Source: Streptomyces sp. NBC_00483 (GTDB lineage Bacteria; Actinomycetota; Actinomycetes; Streptomycetales; Streptomycetaceae). Taken from it: 64,000 bases of DNA. Below, piece by piece: positions 32,336 to 41,126 of this stretch; position 1 is the first letter of the stretch; the number at the start of each line of letters is the position of its first letter. The stretch is taken from assembly GCF_036013745.1 (NCBI RefSeq), contig NZ_CP107880.1, positions 992,001 through 1,056,000 on the forward strand, in the 5' to 3' direction. Below the pieces are notes generated by a model. The model worked only from the letters and a program-made list of their open reading frames with translations, was not told the origin of the DNA and did no database searches. The position numbers were made by a program, and so were the translations under genes.

Positions 32336-33888
32336 GAACTGCTCTCCTCTGTAAGGGAGTTACTGGGGGACGTGGCAGTGGTTTCGGGGGTCGTGGCAGT
32401 GGTTTCGGGGGTGGCGGCCAGATCGCCCAGCCGGATCGGGCGGGCGATGGGCCGCCGGTGCTCGCTGGCCGGGGGCAGGCCCGCGATGGTGTGGTCGTCG
32501 TCGCCGGGCGCGGGCAGGCCCGCGATGTCACGGCTGTCGACGCCGGGCCCGCGCAGGCGCGCACCGATCTCGGCGACGGTGGGCCCGCACATGCGGGCCT
32601 GGCAGGGTCCGAGTCCGGCGCGGGTGGCGAGCTTGGCGGCGCGCGGTGCGGAGGTGGACTCGTCGGTGGCGGCGCGGCACACGGTGGCGTAGTCCGTCTC
32701 CTCGCACCGGCACACCACGGTCTCGGGCCGCAGCCAGCCGGACCAGCCGGCCCCGATGGGGTGCGCGCGGGCAAGGCGGGCGGCGAAGGCGCGGCCCTGG
32801 TCACGGCTGCTCCGCAGCCGGCGCACGGCCACGGTGTTCCGGTCTCCGCCCGCGGCGAGCCACCCGGCGAGCGCACCCTCGACACGGGCGGCGGGCGCGC
32901 CCGCGATGCCGGTGATCTCCCCGGCCGCGTACACGTCGGGGCAGGTGGTGCGCTGGTCGCCGTCGACCTCGACGAACTCCCCTGCCGGGGTGGCACGCAG
33001 CGCACACCCGGCGGCGAGCGGCAGCTCCAGCTGCGGACTGAACCCGTGCGAGACACACACGGCGTCGACGGCGACGGTCCGCTCACTGCCCTGCACGACC
33101 GACCAGTCGGCGCGCAGCCGCGCGGTGACGACCTCCTCCACACACCCGTCGCCGCGCGCCTCGATGACAGTACGTCCCGTGCGGTACGGAACCCGGTGCC
33201 GCGCCAACAGGGCGCTGTACTCGGCGAGTTCGGCGGCCTTCCCGGCCTGTGCGGCCAGCTCCCAGGGCCGCCGCCCCCACCCGCGGGCGAGAGTGGCAGG
33301 GGTACTGGCCTCCAGCACCTCACGCACCCGCGACCCGGCCTCGATCAGCGACGCGGCCACCGGCAGCAGGAACGGCCCGCTCCCGGCCACGACCACCTGG
33401 TCGCCGACCACCACCCGCTCCCCCTTCGCCAGCGCCTGCGCCGCGCCCGCGGTGAACACGCCGGGCAACTCCCATCCGGGGAAGGGCAGTACGCGGTCGT
33501 GGGCGCCGACCGCCAGCACGAGCGCGTCGGGGTGGAGCACGTGCCGGTCCCGGCCACCCCCGTCGGACGGGCCGCGCAGCACGTGTACGCGCGGCGGTCC
33601 CGGCTCGGCGGGGTCGGGGCGCTCCAGGGCCCACACGGCGGTCTCGGACCACCAGACGCAGCGCGGATGGGCGAGGACACGGCGGCGACGTGCGTCGAAG
33701 GCGCGCCAGCCGTGGTGCAGGCGCTCCGGCCGGGCGGCGGCGTAGGCCTCGGGGAGCATCCGGTGGTACTGGCCGCCGGGCTGCTCGGCCTCGTCGACCA
33801 GGGTGACCCGCGCGCCCGCACCGAGCGCGGCATCGGCGGCGGCGAGCCCTGCGGGCCCCGCGCCTACGACCACTACGTGGCGTGTCAT
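32332..33888 (-). CDS. Hydroxyproline dehydrogenase-type large subunit (FAD, BFD-like [2Fe-2S] domain)
   Basis: A 518-residue flavoprotein starting MTRHVVVVGAGPAGLAAA, with GGAGG 5 bases upstream. It has two dinucleotide-binding domains (FAD first, second motif VVVAGSGPFLLPVA near 165) and a C-terminal cysteine cluster CRCEE...C...C (about 405-450) like BFD/Fer2 domains. This is the layout of the large subunit of heterotrimeric amino-acid/opine-type dehydrogenases such as cis-4-hydroxy-D-proline dehydrogenase and OoxA/HcnB. Two more subunits ([2Fe-2S] and DadA-like) lie upstream. The tail contains a perfect 21-bp DNA duplication (32371-32412) coding PETTAT repeats. Confidence 0.88.
   Translation of the reverse strand: MTRHVVVVGAGPAGLAAADAALGAGARVTLVDEAEQPGGQYHRMLPEAYAAARPERLHHGWRAFDARRRRVLAHPRCVWWSETAVWALERPDPAEPGPPRVHVLRGPSDGGGRDRHVLHPDALVLAVGAHDRVLPFPGWELPGVFTAGAAQALAKGERVVVGDQVVVAGSGPFLLPVAASLIEAGSRVREVLEASTPATLARGWGRRPWELAAQAGKAAELAEYSALLARHRVPYRTGRTVIEARGDGCVEEVVTARLRADWSVVQGSERTVAVDAVCVSHGFSPQLELPLAAGCALRATPAGEFVEVDGDQRTTCPDVYAAGEITGIAGAPAARVEGALAGWLAAGGDRNTVAVRRLRSSRDQGRAFAARLARAHPIGAGWSGWLRPETVVCRCEETDYATVCRAATDESTSAPRAAKLATRAGLGPCQARMCGPTVAEIGARLRGPGVDSRDIAGLPAPGDDDHTIAGLPPASEHRRPIARPIRLGDLAATPETTATTPETTATSPSNSLTEESSS
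32371..32412. repeat. Perfect 21-bp tandem repeat in the coding tail
   Basis: Two identical in-frame copies (32371-32391 and 32392-32412) near the 3' end of the flavoprotein gene, encoding a Pro/Glu/Thr-rich repeated heptapeptide after the last domain. Probably slippage in an unstructured tail. Confidence 0.75.
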
Positions 33889-33938
33889 GTGGCCTCCGTG
33901 GGGATCGGGTTGAGCGAGTACGTGAGGGTGAGGGTGAG

Positions 33939-33989
33939 GGGACTGTGACGTGGGACTTCGAATTGGCCGTAGTTAGGCGTCACAGTCCC
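33939..33989. promoter_or_regulatory. 12-bp-stem hairpin inside the hydroxyproline operon
   Basis: GGGACTGTGACG (33939-33950) and its exact complement (33978-33989) flank a 27-nt AT-richer loop. It lies in the 154-bp gap between the [2Fe-2S] subunit gene and the large flavoprotein gene, whereas the other catabolic genes overlap. Beside it runs a G-rich direct repeat (gtgagg, 33922-33940) on the plus strand. Candidate attenuator, processing site or mRNA stabiliser. Confidence 0.55.
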
Positions 33990-34042
33990 TCGCGGCCCGC
34001 GACGAAGCTCGCGATGCAGCGGGCGACATGGGCGACGCGCGC

Positions 34043-34351
34043 TCACCGTTCCTCCCCGCGCGCCTGCGTCCGTACCTCGTCCCCGTCCCGCGCCCGCCTG
34101 CGGCACGCCCGTACGTCGCGCTCGGGGCCGACCGTGACCAGGCAGTCGAAGCAGGCACCGATGCCGCAGAACACTCCGCGGGGCGCGCCGGAGCGGCCGG
34201 TTCGCCAGGCGCGGCGGCCTGAGGCGAGCAGGACGCCCGCGATGGACTGGCCCTCGATTCCGTCGACGGGCTCGCCGTCGACGGTGATCGTGAGCGGCGT
34301 CTCGCGCCGCTCGACGGCGTCCGTGGCCGCCGGTATGCGTCGTGGGCTCAT
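34043..34351 (-). CDS. [2Fe-2S] small subunit of hydroxyproline dehydrogenase-type complex
   Basis: A 102-residue protein starting MSPRRIPAATDAVERR at 34351, 4-bp coupled to the upstream oxidase subunit gene. The Fer2_4-type fold is plain: LTITVDGEPVDGIEGQSIAGVLLASG, then GVFCGIGACFDCLVTV...VRAC with four cysteines. In heterotrimeric proline/hydroxyproline dehydrogenases this subunit passes electrons between the two flavin subunits. The Arg-rich end (CRRRARDGDEVRTQ) resembles related small subunits. Confidence 0.9.
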   Translation of the reverse strand: MSPRRIPAATDAVERRETPLTITVDGEPVDGIEGQSIAGVLLASGRRAWRTGRSGAPRGVFCGIGACFDCLVTVGPERDVRACRRRARDGDEVRTQARGEER

Positions 34352-35541
34352 GCTGCCCAACCTCCTTGAGCGGTTCCCAGGACGGCCGGGCGATCCACCC
34401 GGAACGGCGTCGCGTCGATCTCGGTGGGCCGGCCCAGGAGCAGGTCCCGCACGAGGCGTGCGGTGCCGACGGACAGGCCGATTCCCGCGCCTTCGTGGCC
34501 GCCCGCGTGCCACAGTCCGGCGAAGCGCGGGTCGGGCCCGATGACGGGCAAGTGGTCGGGTACGTAGGGGCGGAAGCCGCCGTAGGCGCGCATCACCGGG
34601 ACGTCCGTGAGGGACGGGAAGAGGCGCAGCGCCTTGGCGGCGATCGCGGAGAGGGCGTCGACGCGGAGCCGGTCGTCGAAGCCGACGCGGCGGCGCGAGG
34701 AACCGATGAGGACGCTGCCGCCGCGCGTGGATTCGACGACGGCGGAGGTCTGCAGGTCCTCGACGCTGCTGCCGACGGCGCCCACATAGTCGGCGTCGTA
34801 CACCTTGTGGAAGACGGTGGGCGGGAGCGGGGTCGTGACGAGGACGTCGCCGCGGCGGGGGCGGACGTCGACGGGGGCGCCGAGGCGGGTGGCGAGTTCG
34901 CCCGCCCAGGGTCCTGCCGCGTTGATGAAGATGTCCGCCTCGATGAGGTCGCCGTCGGACGTGCGGACGGCGGTGAGGCGGTCGGAGCGGGTGACCGCGC
35001 CGTGCACCTCGCAGTGGGTACGCAGGGTCGCGCCTGCCCGCAGGGCGTCGGCGAGGAGGGCGGCGGCCGCGCCGGAGGGCTGGACCTGGGCGTCCTCGGG
35101 GTAGTGGATGGCTGCCGTGTGTTCCCGGGTGACGTACGGCTCGGCGGCCGCGAGTGCCCCGGCGTCCAGGGTCTCGGCGCGTACGCCGGCCTCGCGTTGA
35201 GTCGCCGCGAACTTCGTCAGTTCGCGGGCCCCGTCGTCGGTGGTGGCGACGACGATGCCGCCCTTGGGGTCCCACTCCGTCAAGTCGCCGACGCCATCGG
35301 CCCGTTCGGACATCTCGGCGATGATCTGCGGCCACAGGCGGCCGGACAGTTGCGCCAACTCGAGTTCGGGGCCCGGGCCTTTGTCGGATACGAGGATGTT
35401 GCCCTCGCCGTGCGCGGTGGTCGCGGCGGCCGGGCGGCCGCGGTCGACGACCGTGGTGGCGCAGCCCGCGAGGGCCAACTCCCGCGCACAGGCGGCTCCG
35501 ACGATTCCGGCCCCGAGAATGACCGCCCGCGTTCCATACAT
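34348..35541 (-). CDS. DadA-like FAD oxidoreductase subunit (cis-4-hydroxy-D-proline dehydrogenase type)
   Basis: A 397-residue D-amino-acid-oxidase-fold protein and first gene of the operon. It starts MYGTRAVILGAGIVGAACA with the FAD Rossmann motif; FINAAGPWAGELATRLGAPV and the C-terminal GLWHAGGHEGAGIGLSVG (second FAD contact) are typical of DadA/SoxB-like catalytic subunits. With the [2Fe-2S] and large flavoprotein subunits it should oxidise cis-4-hydroxy-D-proline to the 1-pyrroline. A -35/-10 promoter and an inverted repeat lie directly upstream. Confidence 0.88.
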   Translation of the reverse strand: MYGTRAVILGAGIVGAACARELALAGCATTVVDRGRPAAATTAHGEGNILVSDKGPGPELELAQLSGRLWPQIIAEMSERADGVGDLTEWDPKGGIVVATTDDGARELTKFAATQREAGVRAETLDAGALAAAEPYVTREHTAAIHYPEDAQVQPSGAAAALLADALRAGATLRTHCEVHGAVTRSDRLTAVRTSDGDLIEADIFINAAGPWAGELATRLGAPVDVRPRRGDVLVTTPLPPTVFHKVYDADYVGAVGSSVEDLQTSAVVESTRGGSVLIGSSRRRVGFDDRLRVDALSAIAAKALRLFPSLTDVPVMRAYGGFRPYVPDHLPVIGPDPRFAGLWHAGGHEGAGIGLSVGTARLVRDLLLGRPTEIDATPFRVDRPAVLGTAQGGWAA

Positions 35542-35606
35542 CGAACCGCCTCCGTTCGCTTCATCGAACAGCTCGGAGGCTAGGACGGCCCTTCAGGGGG
35601 TGTCAA
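35542..35606 (-). promoter_or_regulatory. Promoter and operator of the hydroxyproline operon
   Basis: Minus-strand -35 TTGACA (35606-35601), an 18-bp spacer and -10 TAGCCT (35582-35577). Transcription would start near 35570, right at GTTCG-N6-CGAAC (35554-35569); another CGAAC half-site lies at 35542-35546. The same 16-bp motif occurs at the regulator promoter (36293-36308). Binding here would block transcription just after initiation. Confidence 0.7.
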
Positions 35607-35645
35607 CGGGTCCGGAAGGAGTGATCGATTAATTACCTGTAACGC

Positions 35646-36266
35646 TCACTCGTTCTCGGGTTCGGAGGCACCCGGGTTCGGGTGCGGGATCCCCAAGTGG
35701 GCGTGCTCGTGCGGTCGGTACTGGAGCAGCAGCACCGAGTGCACGTCGCCGTCGAGCGCCGTGTAGGAGTGCGGGAGCGTGGCGTCGAAGCCCACGTAGT
35801 CGCCGGGGCCGAGCTCCACCTCGTCGCCGTCCACGCGGACTTGGAGCCGGCCGGTCTGCACGATGGTGTGCTCGGTGCCGACGTGACCGAGCGAGTCCTG
35901 CCTGCTGTCGGCCCGCACCACCTGGTCGTACACCTCGAAGACCAGGTCACCGAACTCCATCCGGCGCAGCGGCCGCAGGTCGACGCCCTGACCACTGAGC
36001 ACCTCGACCTCCTTGGCGCGCACGACGGTCAGGCCGCCCGGCGCCCGCGTCTCCAGGAGGTCGGAGACGGGTACCTCCAGGGCGCGCGAGAGGCTGAACA
36101 CCGTCTCGATGGTGGGGTTTCCGGTGCCGGACTCGAGCTGGGAGAGCGTCGCCTTGCCGATCTTGGAGCGTCGCGAGAGCTCCGATATCGACAGGCCGCG
36201 CTGCGTCCTCGCTCGGCGGAGATTGGCCGCCACCATGTCGCGCACCGACTCCTGAGGAACGTCCAT
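35646..36266 (-). CDS. XRE-family regulator with cupin sensor domain, probable regulator of the hydroxyproline genes
   Basis: A 206-residue protein starting MDVPQESVRDM at 36266 with GGGAGAGG upstream; the longer frame adds an Arg-rich non-conserved leader. The N-terminal helix-turn-helix (about 15-70: RGLSISELSRRSKIGKATLSQLESG) and C-terminal cupin (about 125-195: QTGRLQVRVDGDEVELGPGDYVGF...HSY) match the XRE-cupin class that senses small molecules in amino-acid or polyamine catabolism. It lies 105 bp upstream of the operon in the same orientation and next to the divergent GH127 operon. GTTCG/CGAAC repeats sit at both sides, so autoregulation plus control of both operons is plausible. Confidence 0.88.
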   Translation of the reverse strand: MDVPQESVRDMVAANLRRARTQRGLSISELSRRSKIGKATLSQLESGTGNPTIETVFSLSRALEVPVSDLLETRAPGGLTVVRAKEVEVLSGQGVDLRPLRRMEFGDLVFEVYDQVVRADSRQDSLGHVGTEHTIVQTGRLQVRVDGDEVELGPGDYVGFDATLPHSYTALDGDVHSVLLLQYRPHEHAHLGIPHPNPGASEPENE

Positions 36267-36292
36267 AGCCTCTCCCTGACTCCCTTGACAGC

Positions 36293-36354
36293 GTTCGCTT
36301 TGACGAACACTATGCCGCACAACGCGTTTACTGACCCGAACGGTTCCTCGTTCG
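36293..36354. promoter_or_regulatory. Operator pair in the divergent region between regulator and GH127 operon
   Basis: Site 1 is GTTCG-ctttga-CGAAC (36293-36308), overlapping the -10-like TAGTGT (36312-36307) of the regulator promoter. Site 2 is CGAAC-N8-GTTCG (36337-36354), 5 bp before a CATACT -10-like hexamer (36359-36364) for the GH127 operon. Site 1 matches the hydroxyproline promoter site in 13 of 16 positions, including all arm bases. Confidence 0.65.
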
Positions 36355-36418
36355 TTTCCATACTTTCGACGCTTTCGACGCAACGGCACCCAAGTACACG
36401 CCACTTGGAGGACTGATC

Positions 36419-38371
36419 GTGCGGCACCCCTCTGAACGTCTCCGACCGCTCCCCGGCGCCCAGGTAAAGCTCGTCGGCGGCCTCCTCGCCGACTGGCAGC
36501 GCCGCAACCGCGAGGCGACTCTGCCGCACACGGTGGAGCAGCTCCGCGCGGCGGGCAATGTGGACAACCTCCGCAGACTTCTGCCGGATGAGAGCGGGGC
36601 CACCGCGTTCCGCGGGCGGTATCCGTTTCTCGACACCGACGTCTACAAGACGTTGGAAGGGCTTGTATACGAACTGGCCGAGCGGGATGGCGAGTTGGGC
36701 GGTGAGTTGGGCCACGAATTGCGCGGTCGTCTGCGTGACTTCTACGAGGAGGTCGTCACGCTTCTCAAGCGGGTCCAGGCGCGCGACGGGTACCTCAACT
36801 CCTATTACCAGGACCCCGACCAGGCCAAGGAACCCTGGTCCGACCTCGCCTGGGGGCACGAGCTCTACTCCTTCGGACACCTCGCCCAGGCCGCGATCGC
36901 CGCTCACCGGCGGCTCGGCGACCGGCGGCTGCTCGATGTCACCGTGCGTTTCGCCGACCTCGTAGTGAAACGTTTCGGTCCGGGTGGCGAGGAGGCCGTC
37001 TGCGGGCACCCCGAGGTCGAGATGGCTCTGGTGGAGCTGTACCGGGAGACCGGGGACGACGCCTACCTCGCGCAGGCCCGGCTCTTCATCGACCGGCGCG
37101 GGCAGGGGCGGCGCAGCGGGCTGCGGCACAGCGTCTTCCCGCCCTCGTACTTCCAGGACGAGGTGCCGCTGCGCGAACTGCCGTCGGTGACCGGGCACGC
37201 GGTGCGCATGGCGTATCTCGCGGCGGGTGCGGCTGACGTGGCGCTGGAGACCGGCGACGGCGCGCTGCTCGACGTGTTGGGCCGACTGTGGGCCGACATG
37301 GCGGCCACGAAGCTGTACGTCACCGGGGGCCTGGGCAGCCGGCACTCCGACGAAGCGGTGGGCGACCGCTTCGAGTTGCCCTCCGAGCGTTCCTACAGCG
37401 AGACCTGCGCGGCGATCGCCACCATGCAGTGGGGCTGGCGGATGTTCCTGGCCACCGGGGACGCCACGTACCTCGACACCTTCGAGACCGTCCTCTACAA
37501 CGCGTTCGCGGTCGGCCCCTCCGCCGACGGCCGCGCCTTCTTCTACGACAACCCGTTGCAGCGCCGCGCCGACCACGAGCAGCGCAGCGGCGCCGAGGCC
37601 GAGGGGGAGCTGCTGCGCAGGCCCTGGTTCGGGTGCCCGTGCTGCCCGCCCAACATCGTGCGGTGGATGTCCCAGCTCGGCGAGCACCTCGCGGCCGAGC
37701 GCACGGACGAGCTCGTGGTCGCCGGGTACGCGACGGCCCGGATCGACGGCCAGGAGCTGGCGGTCGACATGGTGACCGGGTATCCGTGGGACGGCGAGGT
37801 CCGCCTGACGGTCCGTACGGCGCCGGAGCGGCCCTACGCCCTCACCCTGCGCGTACCCGGCTGGGCCGACCCGGGCGATGTGCGGCTCACCGTGTGCGGG
37901 GAGGCCTCGGACCCCGATGTGGCGGACGGCTGGGTGAGCGTCCGGCGTCTGTGGCGGGTCGGCGACGAGCTCGTGCTGCGGTTGCCGATGGCCGTGCGCG
38001 CCCACGGTTCCCACCCCTACCTGGACGCGACCCGCGGCGCCGTCGCCGTCGCCCGCGGCCCTCTCGTCTACTGCGTCGAGCAGCAGGACTGCGGCGTCGA
38101 CATCGACGACGTGACGCTCGACGTGGCCCAGGTCGCGGCCTCCCGTCCGCGTACGGACACGGACTTCGAGGGCGCGGTCGTCCTCGACGCGGAAGCGGGC
38201 GTCGCACCCCCGACGTCGCCCGAGCTGTACCCCGTACTGACCGGCACCGCCACGTCCGCCGCGTCCGCCGCGGACACCGCCGCCAAGACCACCGGCCTCA
38301 CCCTCGTCCCCTACTTCCTGTGGGGCAACCGCGAGGCAGCATCCATGCGGGTCTGGATCCGGCGCGCCTGA
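36419..38371 (+). CDS. GH127 beta-L-arabinofuranosidase (HypBA1-like), cytoplasmic
   Basis: A 650-residue enzyme; the GTG at 36419 has GGAGG 8 bases upstream and begins at the conserved VKLVGGLLADWQRRNRE region. The active-site residues known from Bifidobacterium HypBA1 are in place with the same spacing: acid/base Glu312 in HSDEAVG, Glu328 and Cys330 in SETC, and CPCC (Cys406, Cys408, Cys409), where zinc binds and the middle cysteine is the nucleophile. There is no signal peptide, so it acts inside the cell. HypBA1 releases beta-L-arabinofuranose from hydroxyproline-linked arabinosides; the link to neighbouring hydroxyproline genes makes that substrate likely. Confidence 0.9.
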   Translation: MRHPSERLRPLPGAQVKLVGGLLADWQRRNREATLPHTVEQLRAAGNVDNLRRLLPDESGATAFRGRYPFLDTDVYKTLEGLVYELAERDGELGGELGHELRGRLRDFYEEVVTLLKRVQARDGYLNSYYQDPDQAKEPWSDLAWGHELYSFGHLAQAAIAAHRRLGDRRLLDVTVRFADLVVKRFGPGGEEAVCGHPEVEMALVELYRETGDDAYLAQARLFIDRRGQGRRSGLRHSVFPPSYFQDEVPLRELPSVTGHAVRMAYLAAGAADVALETGDGALLDVLGRLWADMAATKLYVTGGLGSRHSDEAVGDRFELPSERSYSETCAAIATMQWGWRMFLATGDATYLDTFETVLYNAFAVGPSADGRAFFYDNPLQRRADHEQRSGAEAEGELLRRPWFGCPCCPPNIVRWMSQLGEHLAAERTDELVVAGYATARIDGQELAVDMVTGYPWDGEVRLTVRTAPERPYALTLRVPGWADPGDVRLTVCGEASDPDVADGWVSVRRLWRVGDELVLRLPMAVRAHGSHPYLDATRGAVAVARGPLVYCVEQQDCGVDIDDVTLDVAQVAASRPRTDTDFEGAVVLDAEAGVAPPTSPELYPVLTGTATSAASAADTAAKTTGLTLVPYFLWGNREAASMRVWIRRA

Positions 38372-38456
38372 CCGCCGGTCCTCCGCCTCCCCCTCGCCTG
38401 TCTCTCCCCCTCGCCCCTCTCGCCCTTCCCCCTCTCCGCACTCTCCAGAAGGCGTC

Positions 38457-40160
38457 ATGAGAAAAGCAATAGCCCTGCCCGCCGCCGTCCTGTGTACCGC
38501 GCTCGCCCTGACGCTCTCCGCCTGCAAGGGCGGCGGCGCGTCGGCCGCCAAGGAGGCCGACCCCGGCGCGGCCGCCGCGACCGGTGGCACGGTGCACGTC
38601 CTGGCCAACGCCGACTTCTCGCACCTCGACCCGGCCCGCGGGTTCGACGGCGGCGTCAACAACTTCTATCGCCTCATCTATCGCACCCTCACCACAACGG
38701 CGGCCGCCCCCGGCGCCAAGGGAACGAAGATCGTCGGTGACCTGGCCACCGACGCGGGCAAGCCGTCCGACGACAACAAGACGTGGACGTTCAAACTGAA
38801 GTCCGGCACCGCCTTCCAGGACGGCTCCGGCATCACCAGCGAGGACGTCAAGTTCGGGGTCGAGCGCGCCTGGGACCCTGATGCCGGGATCGGCTCGCCG
38901 TACGCGAAGCAGTACATCGAGGCGCCGGACGACTACCAGGGTCCGTACAAGTCGGGTGGCCTGTCGAGCATCGAGACGCCGGACGAGCACACCATCGTCT
39001 TCCATCTCAAGAAGGCGACCGCGCAGTTCGGTTACATCGCCGCGCAGCCCACGTTCACGCCGTTCCCGAAGGGCACCGGCACCAAGGCGGCCTTCGACCG
39101 CGAGCCCATCGCCTCGGGCCCGTACAAGCTCAAGAGTTATCAGCACGGCTCGAAGCTCGTCCTCGTACGCAACAAGGCGTGGAAGCGGTCGACGGACAAC
39201 GTGAGGGACGCGAAGCCGGACAGTTTCGTGTGGACCTTCGGTCTGGACCCGGCGACCATCGACGAACGTCTCATCGCCGGGCAGGGCGCCGACGCGAACG
39301 CCATCACCGGGGCCGCCCAGCTCCAGCCGGCGAGCGTCTCCCGCGTCCAGACCCCGCAGCTCAAGCAGCGCACCCTGTCGGGCATGACGGGCTGCACCTC
39401 GTACATGAGCATCAACACGAGCAAGGGTCCGCTCAAGGATGTACGGGTCCGTCAAGCCATCGAGTATGCGGTCAACAAGCAGACGACTGTTGATGCGCAC
39501 GGCGGTTCCTCGCTCGCGACCGTCGCGACGTCCATCGAGCCGCCGGGCATTCCGGGCCGTGACACGACCGACGTGTACCCGAGCAAGGGCGGCACCGGTG
39601 ATGTGAAGAAGGCCCGCAAGCTCCTTGCCGAGGCGGGGCGTTCCAAGGGCTTCACGTTCACGCTGGACACCCGGGCGGCCGGTGTGGAGCAGGCCACGGC
39701 CGTCGCGGTGCAGCAGTCCCTGAAGCGGGTCGGCATCAAGGTCAAGGTCAACACCATTGACACGTCAACGTTCTACGAGGTCATCGGTACACCCTCGCAA
39801 CAGCACGACGGCGCGCTGACCGGCTGGTGTCCCGACTGGCCGGGCGGCAGCACCTTCCTGCCGCCGCTGTTCGACGGCCGCAACATCTCCGGCAGCGGCA
39901 ATCCGAACATCGCCATGCTCGACGACAAGAAGATCAACGATCGGATGGACGCGATCGAGGCGATGAGTGATCCGGACGCGCAGAACGCGGCGTACGGGAA
40001 GCTCGACGGGCAGATCATGAAGCTGGCGCCGATCGTGCCGCTGCACTACACCAAGGTCGTCTCCGTCACCGGCGACAACATCGCGGGCGCGTATCTCAGT
40101 CAGTCGTTCTCCGGCGGCATCGACTTCGTCTCCGTCGGCCTCGCGGACCCGGAGAAGTAG
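38457..40160 (+). CDS. Oligopeptide ABC transporter substrate-binding lipoprotein
   Basis: A 567-residue family-5 solute-binding protein. The signal peptide ends in the lipobox LSAC with Cys23. GGTVHVLANADFSHLDPARGF, FKLKSGTAFQDGSGITSEDVKFGVERAWD and the ligand-domain DVRVRQAIEYAVNKQT are typical of DppA/OppA proteins. It binds peptides at the cell surface for the permeases downstream. The pyrimidine-rich 85-bp gap before it contains CCAGAAGG as the likely ribosome-binding site. Confidence 0.93.
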   Translation: MRKAIALPAAVLCTALALTLSACKGGGASAAKEADPGAAAATGGTVHVLANADFSHLDPARGFDGGVNNFYRLIYRTLTTTAAAPGAKGTKIVGDLATDAGKPSDDNKTWTFKLKSGTAFQDGSGITSEDVKFGVERAWDPDAGIGSPYAKQYIEAPDDYQGPYKSGGLSSIETPDEHTIVFHLKKATAQFGYIAAQPTFTPFPKGTGTKAAFDREPIASGPYKLKSYQHGSKLVLVRNKAWKRSTDNVRDAKPDSFVWTFGLDPATIDERLIAGQGADANAITGAAQLQPASVSRVQTPQLKQRTLSGMTGCTSYMSINTSKGPLKDVRVRQAIEYAVNKQTTVDAHGGSSLATVATSIEPPGIPGRDTTDVYPSKGGTGDVKKARKLLAEAGRSKGFTFTLDTRAAGVEQATAVAVQQSLKRVGIKVKVNTIDTSTFYEVIGTPSQQHDGALTGWCPDWPGGSTFLPPLFDGRNISGSGNPNIAMLDDKKINDRMDAIEAMSDPDAQNAAYGKLDGQIMKLAPIVPLHYTKVVSVTGDNIAGAYLSQSFSGGIDFVSVGLADPEK

Positions 40161-40166
40161 CCCGCC

Positions 40167-41126
40167 ATGTCCACTTCCGTCCTCCACGAGGCGCAGCCGG
40201 GCACGGCCGGCGCGCCGCCGGGCACCGAGCTGCCCGGCTCCACCGGGCGCCGGGTCCTGCACGCCCTGTCCCGCGATGTCGGGGCGGTGCTCAGCACCGC
40301 CTTCCTGCTCCTGATCGTCCTGATGGCGCTGTTCGCCCCACTGCTCACCATGATCACGGGGCACGGCCCCGACGCCTTCGACCGCGCGGCCGTCGACACC
40401 GACATCGGCGGCCTGCCGCGCGGCTCGTTCGGCGGGATCAGCGCCGAGCACTGGTTCGGCGTCGAGCCGCAGAACGGCCGCGACGTGCTGGCGCGGATCG
40501 CCTACGGGGCCCGTACCTCACTTCTGATCGCCGTCGCCGCCACCCTGATCACCACCGCGATCGGCACGGTGCTCGGGGTGCTCGCCGGGTTCCTGCGCGG
40601 CTGGGTGGACACGGTGATCTCCCGGCTCATGGACTTCCTGATGGCGTTCCCCGCGCTCATCTTCATGATCGCGATCCTGTCCGCGCTGCCGGGCAGCGGC
40701 CGGGCGCCGCTCCTTGTCGTCGTGCTCAGCGTGTTCGGCTGGCCGTATCTGGCGCGCGTGGTGCGCGGGCAGACGCTGGCGCTGGCCGAGCGGGAGTTCG
40801 TCGAGGCGGCCAGGGCTTCGGGCGCGGCCAAGTGGCCCCTGGTGTTCAAGGAGATCCTGCCGAATCTGCGCAACTCGGTCCTGGTCATGGCGACGTTGTC
40901 GGTGCCTGGCTACATCGGTACGGAGGCGGGTCTCTCCTTCCTCGGCGTCGGCGTCACCCCGCCGACGGCGTCGTGGGGGCAGATGATCGCGAGTTCCGTC
41001 TCCTGGTACCAGGTCGACCCCCTGTACTTCGCGATCCCCGGCGCCTTCCTGTTCGGCACGGTGCTCTCGCTGACCGTGCTCGGCGACCGGATCCGGCACG
41101 CCCTCGACGCGGGGGAGGCCGTCTGA
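40167..41126 (+). CDS. Peptide ABC transporter permease (DppC/OppC type)
   Basis: A 319-residue permease. A long cytoplasmic N-terminus and the first membrane helix are followed by GVEPQNGRDVLARIAYGARTSL (DppC signature) and the EAA loop EFVEAARASGAAKWPLVFKEILP. GGYI-like SVPGYIGTEAGLSFLGVGVTPP is highly typical of DppC. Unusually this C-type subunit gene precedes the B-type gene. Confidence 0.94.
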   Translation: MSTSVLHEAQPGTAGAPPGTELPGSTGRRVLHALSRDVGAVLSTAFLLLIVLMALFAPLLTMITGHGPDAFDRAAVDTDIGGLPRGSFGGISAEHWFGVEPQNGRDVLARIAYGARTSLLIAVAATLITTAIGTVLGVLAGFLRGWVDTVISRLMDFLMAFPALIFMIAILSALPGSGRAPLLVVVLSVFGWPYLARVVRGQTLALAEREFVEAARASGAAKWPLVFKEILPNLRNSVLVMATLSVPGYIGTEAGLSFLGVGVTPPTASWGQMIASSVSWYQVDPLYFAIPGAFLFGTVLSLTVLGDRIRHALDAGEAV

